From NCBI GenBank assembly GCA_963766365.1, contig CAVXZK010000006.1, positions 588,434-652,433 of the forward strand: a stretch of DNA of 64,000 bases, given 5' to 3'. A program made the position numbers and the translations under genes. Positions 51,445 through 60,778 of the stretch are shown piece by piece. Source of the stretch: JALORV01 sp963766365. GTDB lineage: Bacteria > Pseudomonadota > Gammaproteobacteria > Burkholderiales > Burkholderiaceae_F. How positions within the stretch are numbered: the stretch's first letter is position 1; each line of letters begins with the position of its first letter. The notes under the pieces were generated by a model. The model made no database searches and was not told the origin of the DNA. It saw only the letters and a list, made by a program, of their open reading frames with translations.

Positions 51445-52092
51445 ATGAGCGCCCCCCAGAGCCGGACCGACCGAGTCCTCACCAAGGAAGAGCAGGAGCG
51501 CCTGAGCCCCGACGAGGTGCTGACGCTCTTGCGCGAAGGCAACGCCCGTTTCGTGAGCGGCGATGTCACCCACCGCGACCACCGGGCGCAGGTGCGGCAC
51601 GCGGTGCTTGGCCAGTGGCCCAAGGCCGTGGTGCTGTCGTGCCTGGACTCGCGCATTCCCGTTGAGGACGTCTTCGACTGCGGCATCGGGGACCTGTTCG
51701 TGGCACGCGTGGCCGGCAATATCGTCAACGCCGACATCCTGGGCAGCATGGAGTTCGCCTGCGCGGCCTCGGGCGCGAAGCTCGTCTTCCTGCTGGGCCA
51801 CGAGCACTGCGGCGCGGTGAAGGGCGCCATCGACGGTGTGAAGCTGGGCAACCTCACCGCGCTGCTCGACGTCATCGCCCCCGCGGCGGACGAGGTGCCG
51901 GGCTTCGACGGCGCGCGCACCAGCAAGAACGAGGCCTTCGTCCACCGCGTCGCCGAGCAGAACGTGCGGCGCATGATGAAGCGGATTCGCCAGGACAGCC
52001 CCACGCTGCGCGACCTCGAGGCCCAGGGTCGCATTCGCATCACCGGGGGCATGTACGACATGGCAAGCGGCGAGGTGGCACTGCTGGACTGA
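51445..52092 (+). CDS. Beta-class carbonic anhydrase
   Basis: The product is 215 residues. The zinc site is complete: Cys with the Asp-Arg dyad in VVLSCLDSRIPVEDVF, and HxxC in LLGHEHCGAVKGAI. FVARVAGNIVNADILGSMEFA is the standard active-site segment. It hydrates CO2 to bicarbonate in the cytoplasm. The N-terminal helix RLSPDEVLTLLREGNARFV is typical. It stands alone; no bicarbonate transporter is adjacent. Confidence 0.95.
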   Translation: MSAPQSRTDRVLTKEEQERLSPDEVLTLLREGNARFVSGDVTHRDHRAQVRHAVLGQWPKAVVLSCLDSRIPVEDVFDCGIGDLFVARVAGNIVNADILGSMEFACAASGAKLVFLLGHEHCGAVKGAIDGVKLGNLTALLDVIAPAADEVPGFDGARTSKNEAFVHRVAEQNVRRMMKRIRQDSPTLRDLEAQGRIRITGGMYDMASGEVALLD

Positions 52093-52207
52093 GTGCAGTG
52101 GGCGAGGTGGGCCCACCCGCTTCCGGCCAATTCATGGGGCAAAGCGGACTGATGCAATTGAGCTTTGAAGCCACCACTCTTGGACGGTGCCTTCCAGGGA
52201 GTGTCAC

Positions 52208-55135
52208 CTAATTGGTGCGGGTAACCACTATTCGGCGCGCGGCCACTGCGTCGCTGAAGACCAGGTCAAACGATCCGCCCGGTGGCAGGGAATTCGTGTC
52301 GAACGTCGCGGAAGGGCCGCTAGTGGTGATACCCAGTACCGCGCGGGAGCCATCGCTGGCGATATGAGATGCGCTTAAGAATGGCAGCGCTTCGGCATTC
52401 CAGCGTACCGTCAACTGACCTGAAGCCTCGCTCCACCGGAATGCGAGTGCCGCTCTCAAATTGCCGGCATTGAGGATCGGTAGCGGCCGCGCGGTATCGA
52501 AGACTTCCACGCTTGCCACCTCGCCAGGGTCGGCCATCGCGACCACAAAGTGAGAGCTACCGGCCTGTGCGTCGGCGATCACCGCCGGCGTGAAAAACGC
52601 CGATTGCGTCGCCCCGGACGTGGTTTTGACACGCAACTCGTGACTTCCCCGCGCTTGCAGCGTTACCGGCACTGGCAGGACGGATGCGGGCGAGAAACTG
52701 ACACCGGCCGCACTGATCTCGCCGCTCAACTGCAAATATCCATCGACGGGTGCCGACAATCTGACGCTCGCATTGGATGCGGTGTACCGCTCCAAGTAGT
52801 CCTGCACAGCGTCGTGGTTGTAGTCCGACAGAAAATTTCCGTTGCAGTACCCCATTACGTCAGTCATACGCTGACTCCCATAGAACGGCCCCAGCAGCAA
52901 TGCGGTCGCGTCGTCGTAGAGCGCCACATCAGCCAGGGTCCCGCCCGCATATGGGAATGCCGGGTCTGCGTCCGTCACCGAACCACACGGCGCGTGCAGC
53001 CGTGAGAGGTTATGGCCGACTTCATGGGCCATCACGTTGGTCCATGCATTGAAACCGATTCCGAAGGGATCCGTAGTCACCACCAGATAGGACGCATCGA
53101 AGCCGACGGAGGCCATGAAACCATTGGTCATGGGATTCAGGTTGTTGACATACCCGATCCCGGAAGTACTGTCAGCGCGAACGCTGGTAGCCACGACGCC
53201 GTAATACAGCTTGTCAGGCGCCTCGGCCAGACGCAGTTTGTTGAGTGTCCGCAGCGCGTTTGACCAGCCGGAGCTCGATAGCGGCGCCATGCCTGGCATC
53301 GAGATGGCCGCCCGTGTGTCAACCGCAAGCGAAGCGGGAGCAATCGGAAGCACACGGGCCAACTGCGACCTGGCAACCACTGGCGACGGCATCGCTGGCG
53401 CCACGTTGTTTACGACGATCGGAACCATCACCACTCCAAGGGCGCTCGGCGGCGCCACCGCCGGAGTGACCACGACCTGCAAAGGCGCCGCCCCACCGAC
53501 GACGACCCGCAGCGTGAGCCCGGCACGGATCCAGGGTTCTGGCAGCCGCACCGAAAACGCAGTGGCGCGATCGAATGGATCGGCCGCCTGGGGGATCGTG
53601 GCCGGACCGATCAAGGGCAACGGGCCGAACGACTCGGCCCCGATTTGTGCAGTCACTGTCACCAGAGGGCTCGCCGTTCCGGGGGCCGTCGACTGCAGGT
53701 TGACGCGAAGCAGCGCCGCGTTGCCGGGAATCAGGCGAAGTCGGTTGTCCGAACTGGAGCGCATGAAGCGCTGACCTATTTCAACGCCGGTCACTGTCAG
53801 CGTCGGCGAATACGCTCCCGCGGTTACGGGCTCTCCATTGGCCACGTCGAGTAGCACCGCGCCGACAGCGCTGGACGGACCCTCAAGCACCACCATCGTG
53901 TCGCTCTGAGAGACGATGGCGGCGGGGCTCATACCGATCGACGCGCCTGTCACGCGCAGCAGCGCGCTCCCGAGGACGGTCAGTCGCACAATGGCACCAT
54001 CGACAGCCACGCTGAATCCTGTCACCCGCACGGCGGGCAGCACCATAAAGACGGGTCCTTCGACCACCTCATATGGGCTCGACACGCGAACTGCACCGCT
54101 TCCCGCCCCGGCCGGAACCCGAACCGAGACCTCGGTCTCAGAGCGCGCCTCCACCGTGGCAGACGCCGTTCCGAAGCTGACCGACGTTGCCGCGGAAAGT
54201 CCGCTTCCCGATAGGCGCACCAGCAGACCCGACGACCCGGTCGCCGGCGCGATGCTGGCGACACTCATGGGGAAATAGACCTCGACGGATACTTTCGTCG
54301 GCACCTGGTAGCTGCCGACCACCAACACCAGGTTCCCCATCACGCGCTGTAAGGGCGCCTGGAGCGTGACGCCGCCTGAAGAGCGCGACAACACCGTTAG
54401 CGTCACACCCTCCACGACAAACGACTGAACGCGATCCAGGTTGGTCCCCGTTAGCGCGAAACTCGCCCCGGGCAACAGTCTCAGGGTCAGTCCGCCGCTT
54501 ACGCTGCTGACGGTGGGCGTCGTGATTTCGATCGAGACCGGCGATTCCAGGCTGAATCCATTGCCGATCATCGCAATCGGTCCGCTCACGGCATTCGGCG
54601 GAATGGTCACGCTGAGCGTGTCGGGTCCGGTCCTCGTGAAGGACACGGGCTCCGCACCGGCGAATCGGATCTGCTGCACGGCATCGAGTCCGATACCGGT
54701 GATCACGACGCTGTTGCCCACGAAGGCACTTGCAGGCGCCACCGAAACCAGCGATGGCAGCAGCACCTGCAGCATCTGACCGCTCGTGACAGTGAAGTCA
54801 GCCCCTTCAACCTGAACCGGCGCGCTGGTCGCGGTGGCGGGCAGCATGAACGTGAGCTGCTCATCGCTGCTGCTCGCGGGCGCGACGCTGCCAGCACCCA
54901 CGCGTACGTTTGTCACCCCGGTCAGACCGCTTCCGGTCACCGAGACTGTGCTCCCGATCAACGCCTGACTTGGCGCGATGCTTATCACCTTCACCGCGGC
55001 TTGCGGCTGGCCGACCGGCGCACTCGTTCCTCCACCACCGCCGCAGGCAGAGGCCAGCACTGTCAACGCCGCAACGGCGAGGACCCTTAACGTGGGCTGG
55101 CTCAAATGGGTCCGTGCAATTGAATGGACAGACAT
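52208..55135 (-). CDS. Surface lipoprotein with IPT/TIG repeats and a metzincin-like protease domain
   Basis: The product is 975 residues from ATG 55135. A lipobox VLASACGGGGG follows a hydrophobic signal. About five IPT/TIG-like Ig domains follow (IAPSQALIGSTVSVTGSGLT, VAPASAFVGNSVVITGIGLD, IAPATGSSGLLVRLSGSGLS). Around residue 715 is the zinc motif AHEVGHNLSRLHAPC (HExxHxxxxxH), and later VMGYCNGNFLSDYN supplies the Met-turn, together a metzincin signature. A C-terminal beta region ends SDAVAARRIVV. It is probably an outer-surface protease or adhesin. It is divergent from the thaumatin-like gene. Confidence 0.87.
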   Translation of the reverse strand: MSVHSIARTHLSQPTLRVLAVAALTVLASACGGGGGTSAPVGQPQAAVKVISIAPSQALIGSTVSVTGSGLTGVTNVRVGAGSVAPASSSDEQLTFMLPATATSAPVQVEGADFTVTSGQMLQVLLPSLVSVAPASAFVGNSVVITGIGLDAVQQIRFAGAEPVSFTRTGPDTLSVTIPPNAVSGPIAMIGNGFSLESPVSIEITTPTVSSVSGGLTLRLLPGASFALTGTNLDRVQSFVVEGVTLTVLSRSSGGVTLQAPLQRVMGNLVLVVGSYQVPTKVSVEVYFPMSVASIAPATGSSGLLVRLSGSGLSAATSVSFGTASATVEARSETEVSVRVPAGAGSGAVRVSSPYEVVEGPVFMVLPAVRVTGFSVAVDGAIVRLTVLGSALLRVTGASIGMSPAAIVSQSDTMVVLEGPSSAVGAVLLDVANGEPVTAGAYSPTLTVTGVEIGQRFMRSSSDNRLRLIPGNAALLRVNLQSTAPGTASPLVTVTAQIGAESFGPLPLIGPATIPQAADPFDRATAFSVRLPEPWIRAGLTLRVVVGGAAPLQVVVTPAVAPPSALGVVMVPIVVNNVAPAMPSPVVARSQLARVLPIAPASLAVDTRAAISMPGMAPLSSSGWSNALRTLNKLRLAEAPDKLYYGVVATSVRADSTSGIGYVNNLNPMTNGFMASVGFDASYLVVTTDPFGIGFNAWTNVMAHEVGHNLSRLHAPCGSVTDADPAFPYAGGTLADVALYDDATALLLGPFYGSQRMTDVMGYCNGNFLSDYNHDAVQDYLERYTASNASVRLSAPVDGYLQLSGEISAAGVSFSPASVLPVPVTLQARGSHELRVKTTSGATQSAFFTPAVIADAQAGSSHFVVAMADPGEVASVEVFDTARPLPILNAGNLRAALAFRWSEASGQLTVRWNAEALPFLSASHIASDGSRAVLGITTSGPSATFDTNSLPPGGSFDLVFSDAVAARRIVVTRTN

Positions 55136-55650
55136 GTATGCGCACTCCGCCAGGAGTCGTGTCATCGCCATGGCGCCTGTTAAGGCTCGACACGCGGGCG
55201 GTGCAGAGACTGGGGATCAGTGGTTCGGTAAACGAATGGATACCTGCAAGCAGTGAATCGCTATCGCGAAAAGTGCCTGCAAAACTGCGTCGAACTCTGC
55301 TTACCAGGTGGCCGCCCATGCCATGCCGAGTCAGCGGGTGACCCGCGCAGCGTCGCGCCTGTGCCCTCATGGGCCCGAAGAGATCCGACTGAGGGCGTCG
55401 AGTTTGCGGCCGCTCGCTGAGCGCCCGCCACAGGTTGGCACAGCCCGTGCCGAAAGTCCGCGACGACGGAGCCATACAGGCGGGAACGCCGCGCAATTGC
55501 CTTCGTTTTCAACGGTTCGGCATGCGCGTCGTCGCGCATATTGCCTTCCGTGATCGGCTGCTGCTGCCTTCTCAGCCGCGCGATCGGTAACGCCCGCCAA
55601 CGCCCGCGCGATCCCGCCGGGAGCGACTCCAAGGAAAGAACGCTATCCGC
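55136..55650. other. 515-base divergent intergenic region, no gene seen
   Basis: It lies between the starts of the metzincin lipoprotein and the thaumatin-like lipoprotein, so both promoters must be here. Frames across it are Arg/Ala-rich in the way of non-coding shadows. I see no clear palindrome, terminator or RNA gene. Confidence 0.5.
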
Positions 55651-58197
55651 ATGAACCAAGCTGGAATGAACCGGACCTTGATGGCTGCGCCGTATGCGGC
55701 ACTGCTCGCAGCTCTGCTTTCGGCGTGCGGAGGCTCTTCGACGTCCACGCCCATACCTGCAACCCAGGACAGCCTTGTCTTCGAGCCGGCGAGCGCGCTG
55801 GCAATCAAGCAGGGCAGCATCCAGCAGGTGAGCCTGGCGCTCAGCAGTACAGACAGCTCGACCGTCAGCGTCGCCCGTACCGTCCGCGTGACAACGTCCG
55901 ACCAGGGCATTGCGGACGTCTTTCCGGATACTTGCACGCTGTCGAACGTGTCTGCGCAGTCCCGGCGGTGCCTGCTCACCGTGCATGGCAAGGTCAACGG
56001 CACGACCAGCCTTTCGGCCATCGCCGACGGCATCGCGCTCATCCAGATTCCGGCCGCCGTCGGCAGCGGCACCAATTACGGCCAGTTGTCCGTCGAGACC
56101 GCGCCCGGTACATACGTCACCGGCCCGGCAACGCTCGCCTTTCCGAACAGCGGCTCCGCACCGTACAGCCTGCGCGTGAAGGCCCGCATCAATGGCAGCT
56201 CCGGCATCGACAAGGCGGACAACGTCGTGATCCGCTTCACAGGCCCCACCGGTGTGACCTTCACGCCGTCTCAATGCACGGTCACGAGCCTCGCCCCAGA
56301 CTGCGTGACCATGGTCACGCTGCCGGTGGCCACCGCGACCCCGATCGCCATCGCGGCCAGCGGCACAAACTACTCGGCCTACAGCAGCATTGCCGTCAAC
56401 GCCACGCCGGCGGTCGTGACCAACAATGGCACGATCGCGCTCAGCACCCAGCACGGCAACAACGTTCCGAACGGCATGAAGGCACCGCTGTTCGTGAACT
56501 GGATCAGTCCGATGGCCCGCGACACCGTCGGCGTGACGCTGACCCTGCAGGGCACCGGCATCTCGTTCTACAGCTACCCGCCCGGCGACAACACCAAGCC
56601 GGCCTTGAGCCAGAGCCAGACCTGCAGCCTCGTCTACCTGGGCGTCGGCGAGACCGGCAACGCGCTGAGCTGCGGTCTCGGTCTGGTCGGCTCGGCCGCC
56701 AGCGGCAGCGTCACGGTGAGCGCAGCGGCCACCTCGTCGGGCGGACAGACCTATACCCTCGGCTCCCTTGTGCTCGGTGCGATCGCGCCCGCAGCGGCGG
56801 TGCGCACGGTCACGTTCACCAACAACAGCTCGAGCGAAACGATCTACGTCGGCATCACCGGCGGCGCCGCAGCTGCTTACACCGATGCCACGACAGCGGC
56901 GTATCCGCCCGGGCCGACCACCGTGAACCTGAAGCCCGGCGCCGCCTCGCAGTGCGGCCCATCCAACCCGCAGGCCGCCTGCCCGCTCGGCACCACCTGC
57001 ATGCAGGGCGGCGCCTCGCCCAGCACCAATATCGGCAACACGCCGTACTACTGCTATTACGACACGCCGACGCCGTCCAAGGGCTACGCCATCGCCCCGA
57101 CACAGTCGACGCAGATCTCCATTTCCGGCTCGAGCGTCGCGGCTAACCACGTGATCTGGTCCGGCAATTTCTATCCGCGCAGCGGCTGCGACCCGACCAC
57201 CGGCATCTGCGAGAACGCCACCTGCCGCGGCACCGCCGGCGGACTGGTCTGCGGGCCCGGAACGGGTCCGTCACCCGGCATCAACACGCTGGCGGAACTC
57301 ACCTTCCAGACAGCCGCGCAGCCGGACTTCTACGACGTGTCGATCATCAACGGCGCCAACTTCGCGACGGAGTTCGGGCCGATCAACATGCCGACGTCGA
57401 CGTCCAACTCCTACCAGTGCGGAACCGCGGGCAGCAAGGTCGCGCAGAACGGCGGCTACACCGCCAGCGGCAACGGCCTGCCGGCGGCGCCGTGGACGAT
57501 GGGGCCGAGCGCACAGTCGTTCCCGGTCGGCGCAATGACGACCGGCGATGCGGCCTCGTATTTCCGCATCGTCATTCCGACGACGACGCCCGTCACGACG
57601 TGCACGGTTCACACGGACTGCACCGATGCCGTCAGCAACACCTGCGGCTTTGCGATGTCAGACGTCGCCAAGGGCGGCTTCACATTCGAAACGCGTTCGT
57701 GCGGCCGGCCGGTGGCGTGGGCCACCGCCAACTCGATCTGGGGCGCCAATCAGACGTCGAGCAATGCGGCGCCGTTCAGCTTCACCACCAACTGGCCCAA
57801 AGGCCTCGCCGGCGGCGGAACGGTGAGCGTCGGCGACCTGCAGCTCTGCATCAACCAGACCTACAGCGCCTACATCGCGAACGGGACAGCGAGCGCGCCG
57901 GCGCAGCCGGTCGCGCTCGCGTGTGGAGGCGTGATGTGGGGCGCGACGCAAAGCGCGCTGCCGATCGGCAACCCCGCCACCAACGCCGGCCTGGGCATCA
58001 CCTATCCGTCGACACCGGCATTCACCGCGAATGCCAATTGGCTCGACTACGTACTGCCGACGATCAAGTGGCTGAAGCAGGCGTGCCCGACCTGTTACAC
58101 CTATCCGTTCGACGACATGACGTCGACCTTCACTTGCACGAACAACTCGGCCACCTCGCTCACGAACTACAGCGTGACCTTTTCCGATCTGAAGTGA
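55651..58197 (+). CDS. Lipoprotein with C-terminal thaumatin-like domain
   Basis: The product is 848 residues. The signal ends ALLSACGGSS (lipobox). The first ~370 residues are beta-sandwich repeats of the surface-lipoprotein kind. From about residue 385 a thaumatin-like fold follows: VTFTNNSSSETIYVGI, WSGNFYPRSGCDPTTGICEN, ATCRG, LAELTFQTAAQPDFYDVSII, and the late CYTYPFDDMTSTFTC segment. The many Cys fit the disulfide-rich thaumatin fold. Plant thaumatins bind or cut beta-glucans; a bacterial surface copy may target fungal or algal walls. The next gene is 84 bases away in the same direction, with a GGGCGTT/AACGCCC inverted repeat in between (58208-58232). Confidence 0.85.
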   Translation: MNQAGMNRTLMAAPYAALLAALLSACGGSSTSTPIPATQDSLVFEPASALAIKQGSIQQVSLALSSTDSSTVSVARTVRVTTSDQGIADVFPDTCTLSNVSAQSRRCLLTVHGKVNGTTSLSAIADGIALIQIPAAVGSGTNYGQLSVETAPGTYVTGPATLAFPNSGSAPYSLRVKARINGSSGIDKADNVVIRFTGPTGVTFTPSQCTVTSLAPDCVTMVTLPVATATPIAIAASGTNYSAYSSIAVNATPAVVTNNGTIALSTQHGNNVPNGMKAPLFVNWISPMARDTVGVTLTLQGTGISFYSYPPGDNTKPALSQSQTCSLVYLGVGETGNALSCGLGLVGSAASGSVTVSAAATSSGGQTYTLGSLVLGAIAPAAAVRTVTFTNNSSSETIYVGITGGAAAAYTDATTAAYPPGPTTVNLKPGAASQCGPSNPQAACPLGTTCMQGGASPSTNIGNTPYYCYYDTPTPSKGYAIAPTQSTQISISGSSVAANHVIWSGNFYPRSGCDPTTGICENATCRGTAGGLVCGPGTGPSPGINTLAELTFQTAAQPDFYDVSIINGANFATEFGPINMPTSTSNSYQCGTAGSKVAQNGGYTASGNGLPAAPWTMGPSAQSFPVGAMTTGDAASYFRIVIPTTTPVTTCTVHTDCTDAVSNTCGFAMSDVAKGGFTFETRSCGRPVAWATANSIWGANQTSSNAAPFSFTTNWPKGLAGGGTVSVGDLQLCINQTYSAYIANGTASAPAQPVALACGGVMWGATQSALPIGNPATNAGLGITYPSTPAFTANANWLDYVLPTIKWLKQACPTCYTYPFDDMTSTFTCTNNSATSLTNYSVTFSDLK

Positions 58198-58281
58198 GCC
58201 TCGCGTGGGCGTTTGTCCCAGGGTAACGCCCGGGTTCGCTCGCGAACTTGCGCGACCAGACGCCAAACGAAAGCCGCCTGC

Positions 58282-60318
58282 ATGAACCTGCTGCGTTGCC
58301 TGCCTGCCTGCGTTGCTCTCACCGCCGCACTGTCCGGCTGTTCGTCGGGTGACACCGACGGCAGCGCAGCACCCGCGCCTGGCCCCACACCGCCCGCCCA
58401 GGCCTGTGCGCAGACGCTCTGGATCTCGCCCGATGGCAACGACGACGCCGGCAGCGGCTCGGCCGAGGCGCCCTTCCGCACGCTCGAGCGCGCGCAACTG
58501 GCCGTGCGTGCCCTCCCGCAACGCGGCCAATGCACGCTCGCGGTCAACCTTCAACCCGGGACTTACCGGCTCACCCGCACGTTCGCGTTGAGCGCGGAGG
58601 ACTCTGGCACCGCCGAGCACCGCGTCATTTATCGCACGACGCCGGGAAGTGCCGCCCCTGCAGTGATCTCCGGCGGCGTGCCGGTGGCCTTCAACTGCGA
58701 CGGCGCCGACTGCGTCGCGACGGTCCAGAGACTGCCGCCAGGACTGCTGCCGCGCCAGTTCTACGTGTACGGTGCGCGAGCCACGCGCGCGCGCTCCAAC
58801 CCCGGCGGGCCGGTCAATCCCCTCTACATCCGCGTCGACGCCGGCTACTTCGGCCCGGCACTCACTCATCCCGAACTGGTCGAGGCCGTCACCCTCGCGC
58901 AGTGGAAGATGATGCGCTGCCCGGTGGCCGCCTACACCAGCGACACGCTGGTGATCCAGCAGCCCTGCTGGAACAACGCCAACAGCTTTCCTGCGCCGTG
59001 GAACTTCCAGCTCCTGAGCTGGCTGGAGAACGCTCCCGAATTCATGACGGAGCCGAACATGTGGTACTTCGATCCGTATGCCCGCACGCTGAGCTACAAG
59101 AACCCGCAAGCCACGACGCCGGCCGACGGCGTCCTGCCGGTGCTCGAGACGCTGGTCAGCGTCAGCGGAACACCGCAGGACCCGGTCACCGGGATCAGCT
59201 TCGAAGGCCTGGTCTTCGCGCATGCCGGATGGACCGGCCCTAACGACACCAGCGGCTATGTGGCCGACCAGAGCGGCAACCTGCTGCAGGGTGATGGCTA
59301 CAGCCTCGAGCCGATCGGCCATCAGAAGACCCTCTACCCCACGCCCGGCAACATCGTGGTGCGCCATGCGAGCAACATAACGTTCGAGGGCAACACCTTC
59401 CGCCACCTCGGCGCCGTGGCCCTCTGGGTCGCCGCCGGCACGCGCGACGTACGCATCACGCAGAACACGTTTTCCGAGATTGCCTCGGCTGCCATCCAGC
59501 TCGGCGGCGTCAGCGCCGAGGACGCGCGACCGCAACCGGGCTTCGAGGTGCGCGGCACGCTCGTGGAGGACAACGACATCGCATTCACCGGCCAGGACTA
59601 CTACGACAGCGCGGCCCTCTTCGTGGGCTTTGCCCAGGACACGGTGATCGGCCACAACACCATCCGGCACGTCCCGTGGAGCGCGATCGCCATCGGCTGG
59701 GGATGGGGGCTGTACGACCAAGCAGGCTTCCCGGGGCTGCCGAAGGCCACGCCGGGTTACTGGGGCTCGCACACGACGCCCACAGCCGCCCGCAACAACC
59801 GCATCGTCAGCAATCGCTTTGAAGGTTTCCTCGAGAAGCTGTGGGACGGCGGAGCCATCTACGCCAATGGCATGCAGGGCCCGGACCAGGACAATGGCCT
59901 GCTCATCCAGCTCAACGTCGCGCAGGACAAGAGGCCGGCAGCCGGCGCAAACATCTACTACACCGACGGCGGTGCGCGTTTCGTCACGCTCGATCGCAAC
60001 GTCTCGGTGGGCAACGCGGTCGGCACCGTCGACTTCGGACCATGTCTCACTGGTTCATCGCTCGCCCCCGAGCTTTGCCTGGTCACGGGCGTGCTGCCGT
60101 ACGGCAGCGACATTGGAGGCTGCCTGCCTGTAGGCGATCTGGTGTACACGGGGAATTACTTCCTGAACCCGGTCGAGTTCTTCGGGCCGACGCTCTGCAC
60201 GAACCCGTCGATCCCGCCCGCACCGGTCAACGTGCAGCTCTCCGGCAACGTGCCGGTGCGCTCTGCGACGGAAGTCCCGACATGGATCCTGCAGCAGGCG
60301 GGCCGACGGGTACCTTAG
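58282..60318 (+). CDS. Lipoprotein with right-handed parallel beta-helix domain
   Basis: The product is 678 residues from ATG 58282. The signal ends LTAALSGCSS (lipobox Cys19). WISPDGNDDAGSGSAEAPFRTLERAQLAV near residue 50 is the standard N-terminal cap of secreted parallel beta-helix proteins, followed by coils such as VVRHASNITFEGNTFRHLGAVALWVAAG and DVRITQNTFSEIASAAIQLGG. It resembles polysaccharide lyase or glycosidase beta-helices. It is probably co-transcribed with the thaumatin-like gene, suggesting joint action on a polymer outside the cell. Confidence 0.85.
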   Translation: MNLLRCLPACVALTAALSGCSSGDTDGSAAPAPGPTPPAQACAQTLWISPDGNDDAGSGSAEAPFRTLERAQLAVRALPQRGQCTLAVNLQPGTYRLTRTFALSAEDSGTAEHRVIYRTTPGSAAPAVISGGVPVAFNCDGADCVATVQRLPPGLLPRQFYVYGARATRARSNPGGPVNPLYIRVDAGYFGPALTHPELVEAVTLAQWKMMRCPVAAYTSDTLVIQQPCWNNANSFPAPWNFQLLSWLENAPEFMTEPNMWYFDPYARTLSYKNPQATTPADGVLPVLETLVSVSGTPQDPVTGISFEGLVFAHAGWTGPNDTSGYVADQSGNLLQGDGYSLEPIGHQKTLYPTPGNIVVRHASNITFEGNTFRHLGAVALWVAAGTRDVRITQNTFSEIASAAIQLGGVSAEDARPQPGFEVRGTLVEDNDIAFTGQDYYDSAALFVGFAQDTVIGHNTIRHVPWSAIAIGWGWGLYDQAGFPGLPKATPGYWGSHTTPTAARNNRIVSNRFEGFLEKLWDGGAIYANGMQGPDQDNGLLIQLNVAQDKRPAAGANIYYTDGGARFVTLDRNVSVGNAVGTVDFGPCLTGSSLAPELCLVTGVLPYGSDIGGCLPVGDLVYTGNYFLNPVEFFGPTLCTNPSIPPAPVNVQLSGNVPVRSATEVPTWILQQAGRRVP

Positions 60319-60338
60319 CCCCGCCCAGCGGCATAACC

Positions 60339-60455
60339 ATGAACGGGCTGATCCTCAAGCTGTTGCGCGCTGACTGCGCGCCGTTTGCCGTCAGGCTTTC
60401 GGAGAGTGAATTACAACTGGTTCTGCAGAATGCTGCTGATGACCTGGGCAAATAG
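60339..60455 (+). pseudogene. Short remnant ORF at the mobile element border
   Basis: A 38-codon frame, MNGLILKLLRADCAPFAVRL and onward, starts 21 bases after the beta-helix stop and ends exactly where an 18-base repeat of the mobile element begins (60454). It may be the truncated start of a gene cut by element insertion, or chance. Confidence 0.35.
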
Positions 60456-60471
60456 AGTCTGTCGGAACCGC
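60454..60471 (+). repeat. 18-base repeat, copy 1 (left border)
   Basis: AGAGTCTGTCGGAACCGC; 16 of 18 bases match copy 2 at 60761-60778 in the same orientation. Confidence 0.65.
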
Positions 60472-60676
60472 CGAAGGCAACTGCTTGATCTACCGAGGCA
60501 GCGGGGTCAGACGAAAGTCCGTCGGGCTCACTCAATCGGCAGAACGCGGCCCACTCCTGACATCGCGTTCGCCGGATAGCTGACGTGATTTCGGCGCCCG
60601 AAAGCTGCCTCGGCACTGAATGGCCACTTCGGAGGAGTCGCCTTTCGGCAGATCGCGACCCCTATGCACAGGTCGC

Positions 60677-60758
60677 AACTATGCGCAGTTGTCACCGGAA
60701 GGATGGCACCGGCACCTATGGCGACAGCGTTCGGGGCCGGCGTGATCTGCGCATAGTT
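60677..60758. repeat. Inverted repeat pair AACTATGCGCAG / CTGCGCATAGTT near the element end
   Basis: The left arm is 60677-60688 and the right arm 60747-60758, perfect over 12 bases with 58 bases between. The pair lies between the catalytic end of the third recombinase and the border repeat, where recombinase binding sites are expected. Confidence 0.65.
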
Positions 60759-60760
60759 AC

Positions 60761-60778
60761 AGAGTCTGCAGGAACCGC
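60761..60778 (+). repeat. 18-base repeat, copy 2
   Basis: AGAGTCTGCAGGAACCGC, directly after the right arm of the inverted repeat; the partner of the copy at 60454. The 307-base spacing means a segment was duplicated or inserted at this end. Confidence 0.65.

Noticed and set aside
55261..57150. 629-codon minus frame opposite the thaumatin-like gene
   Set aside because: Repetitive Arg/Gly/Ala shadow; it also covers the divergent promoter region.
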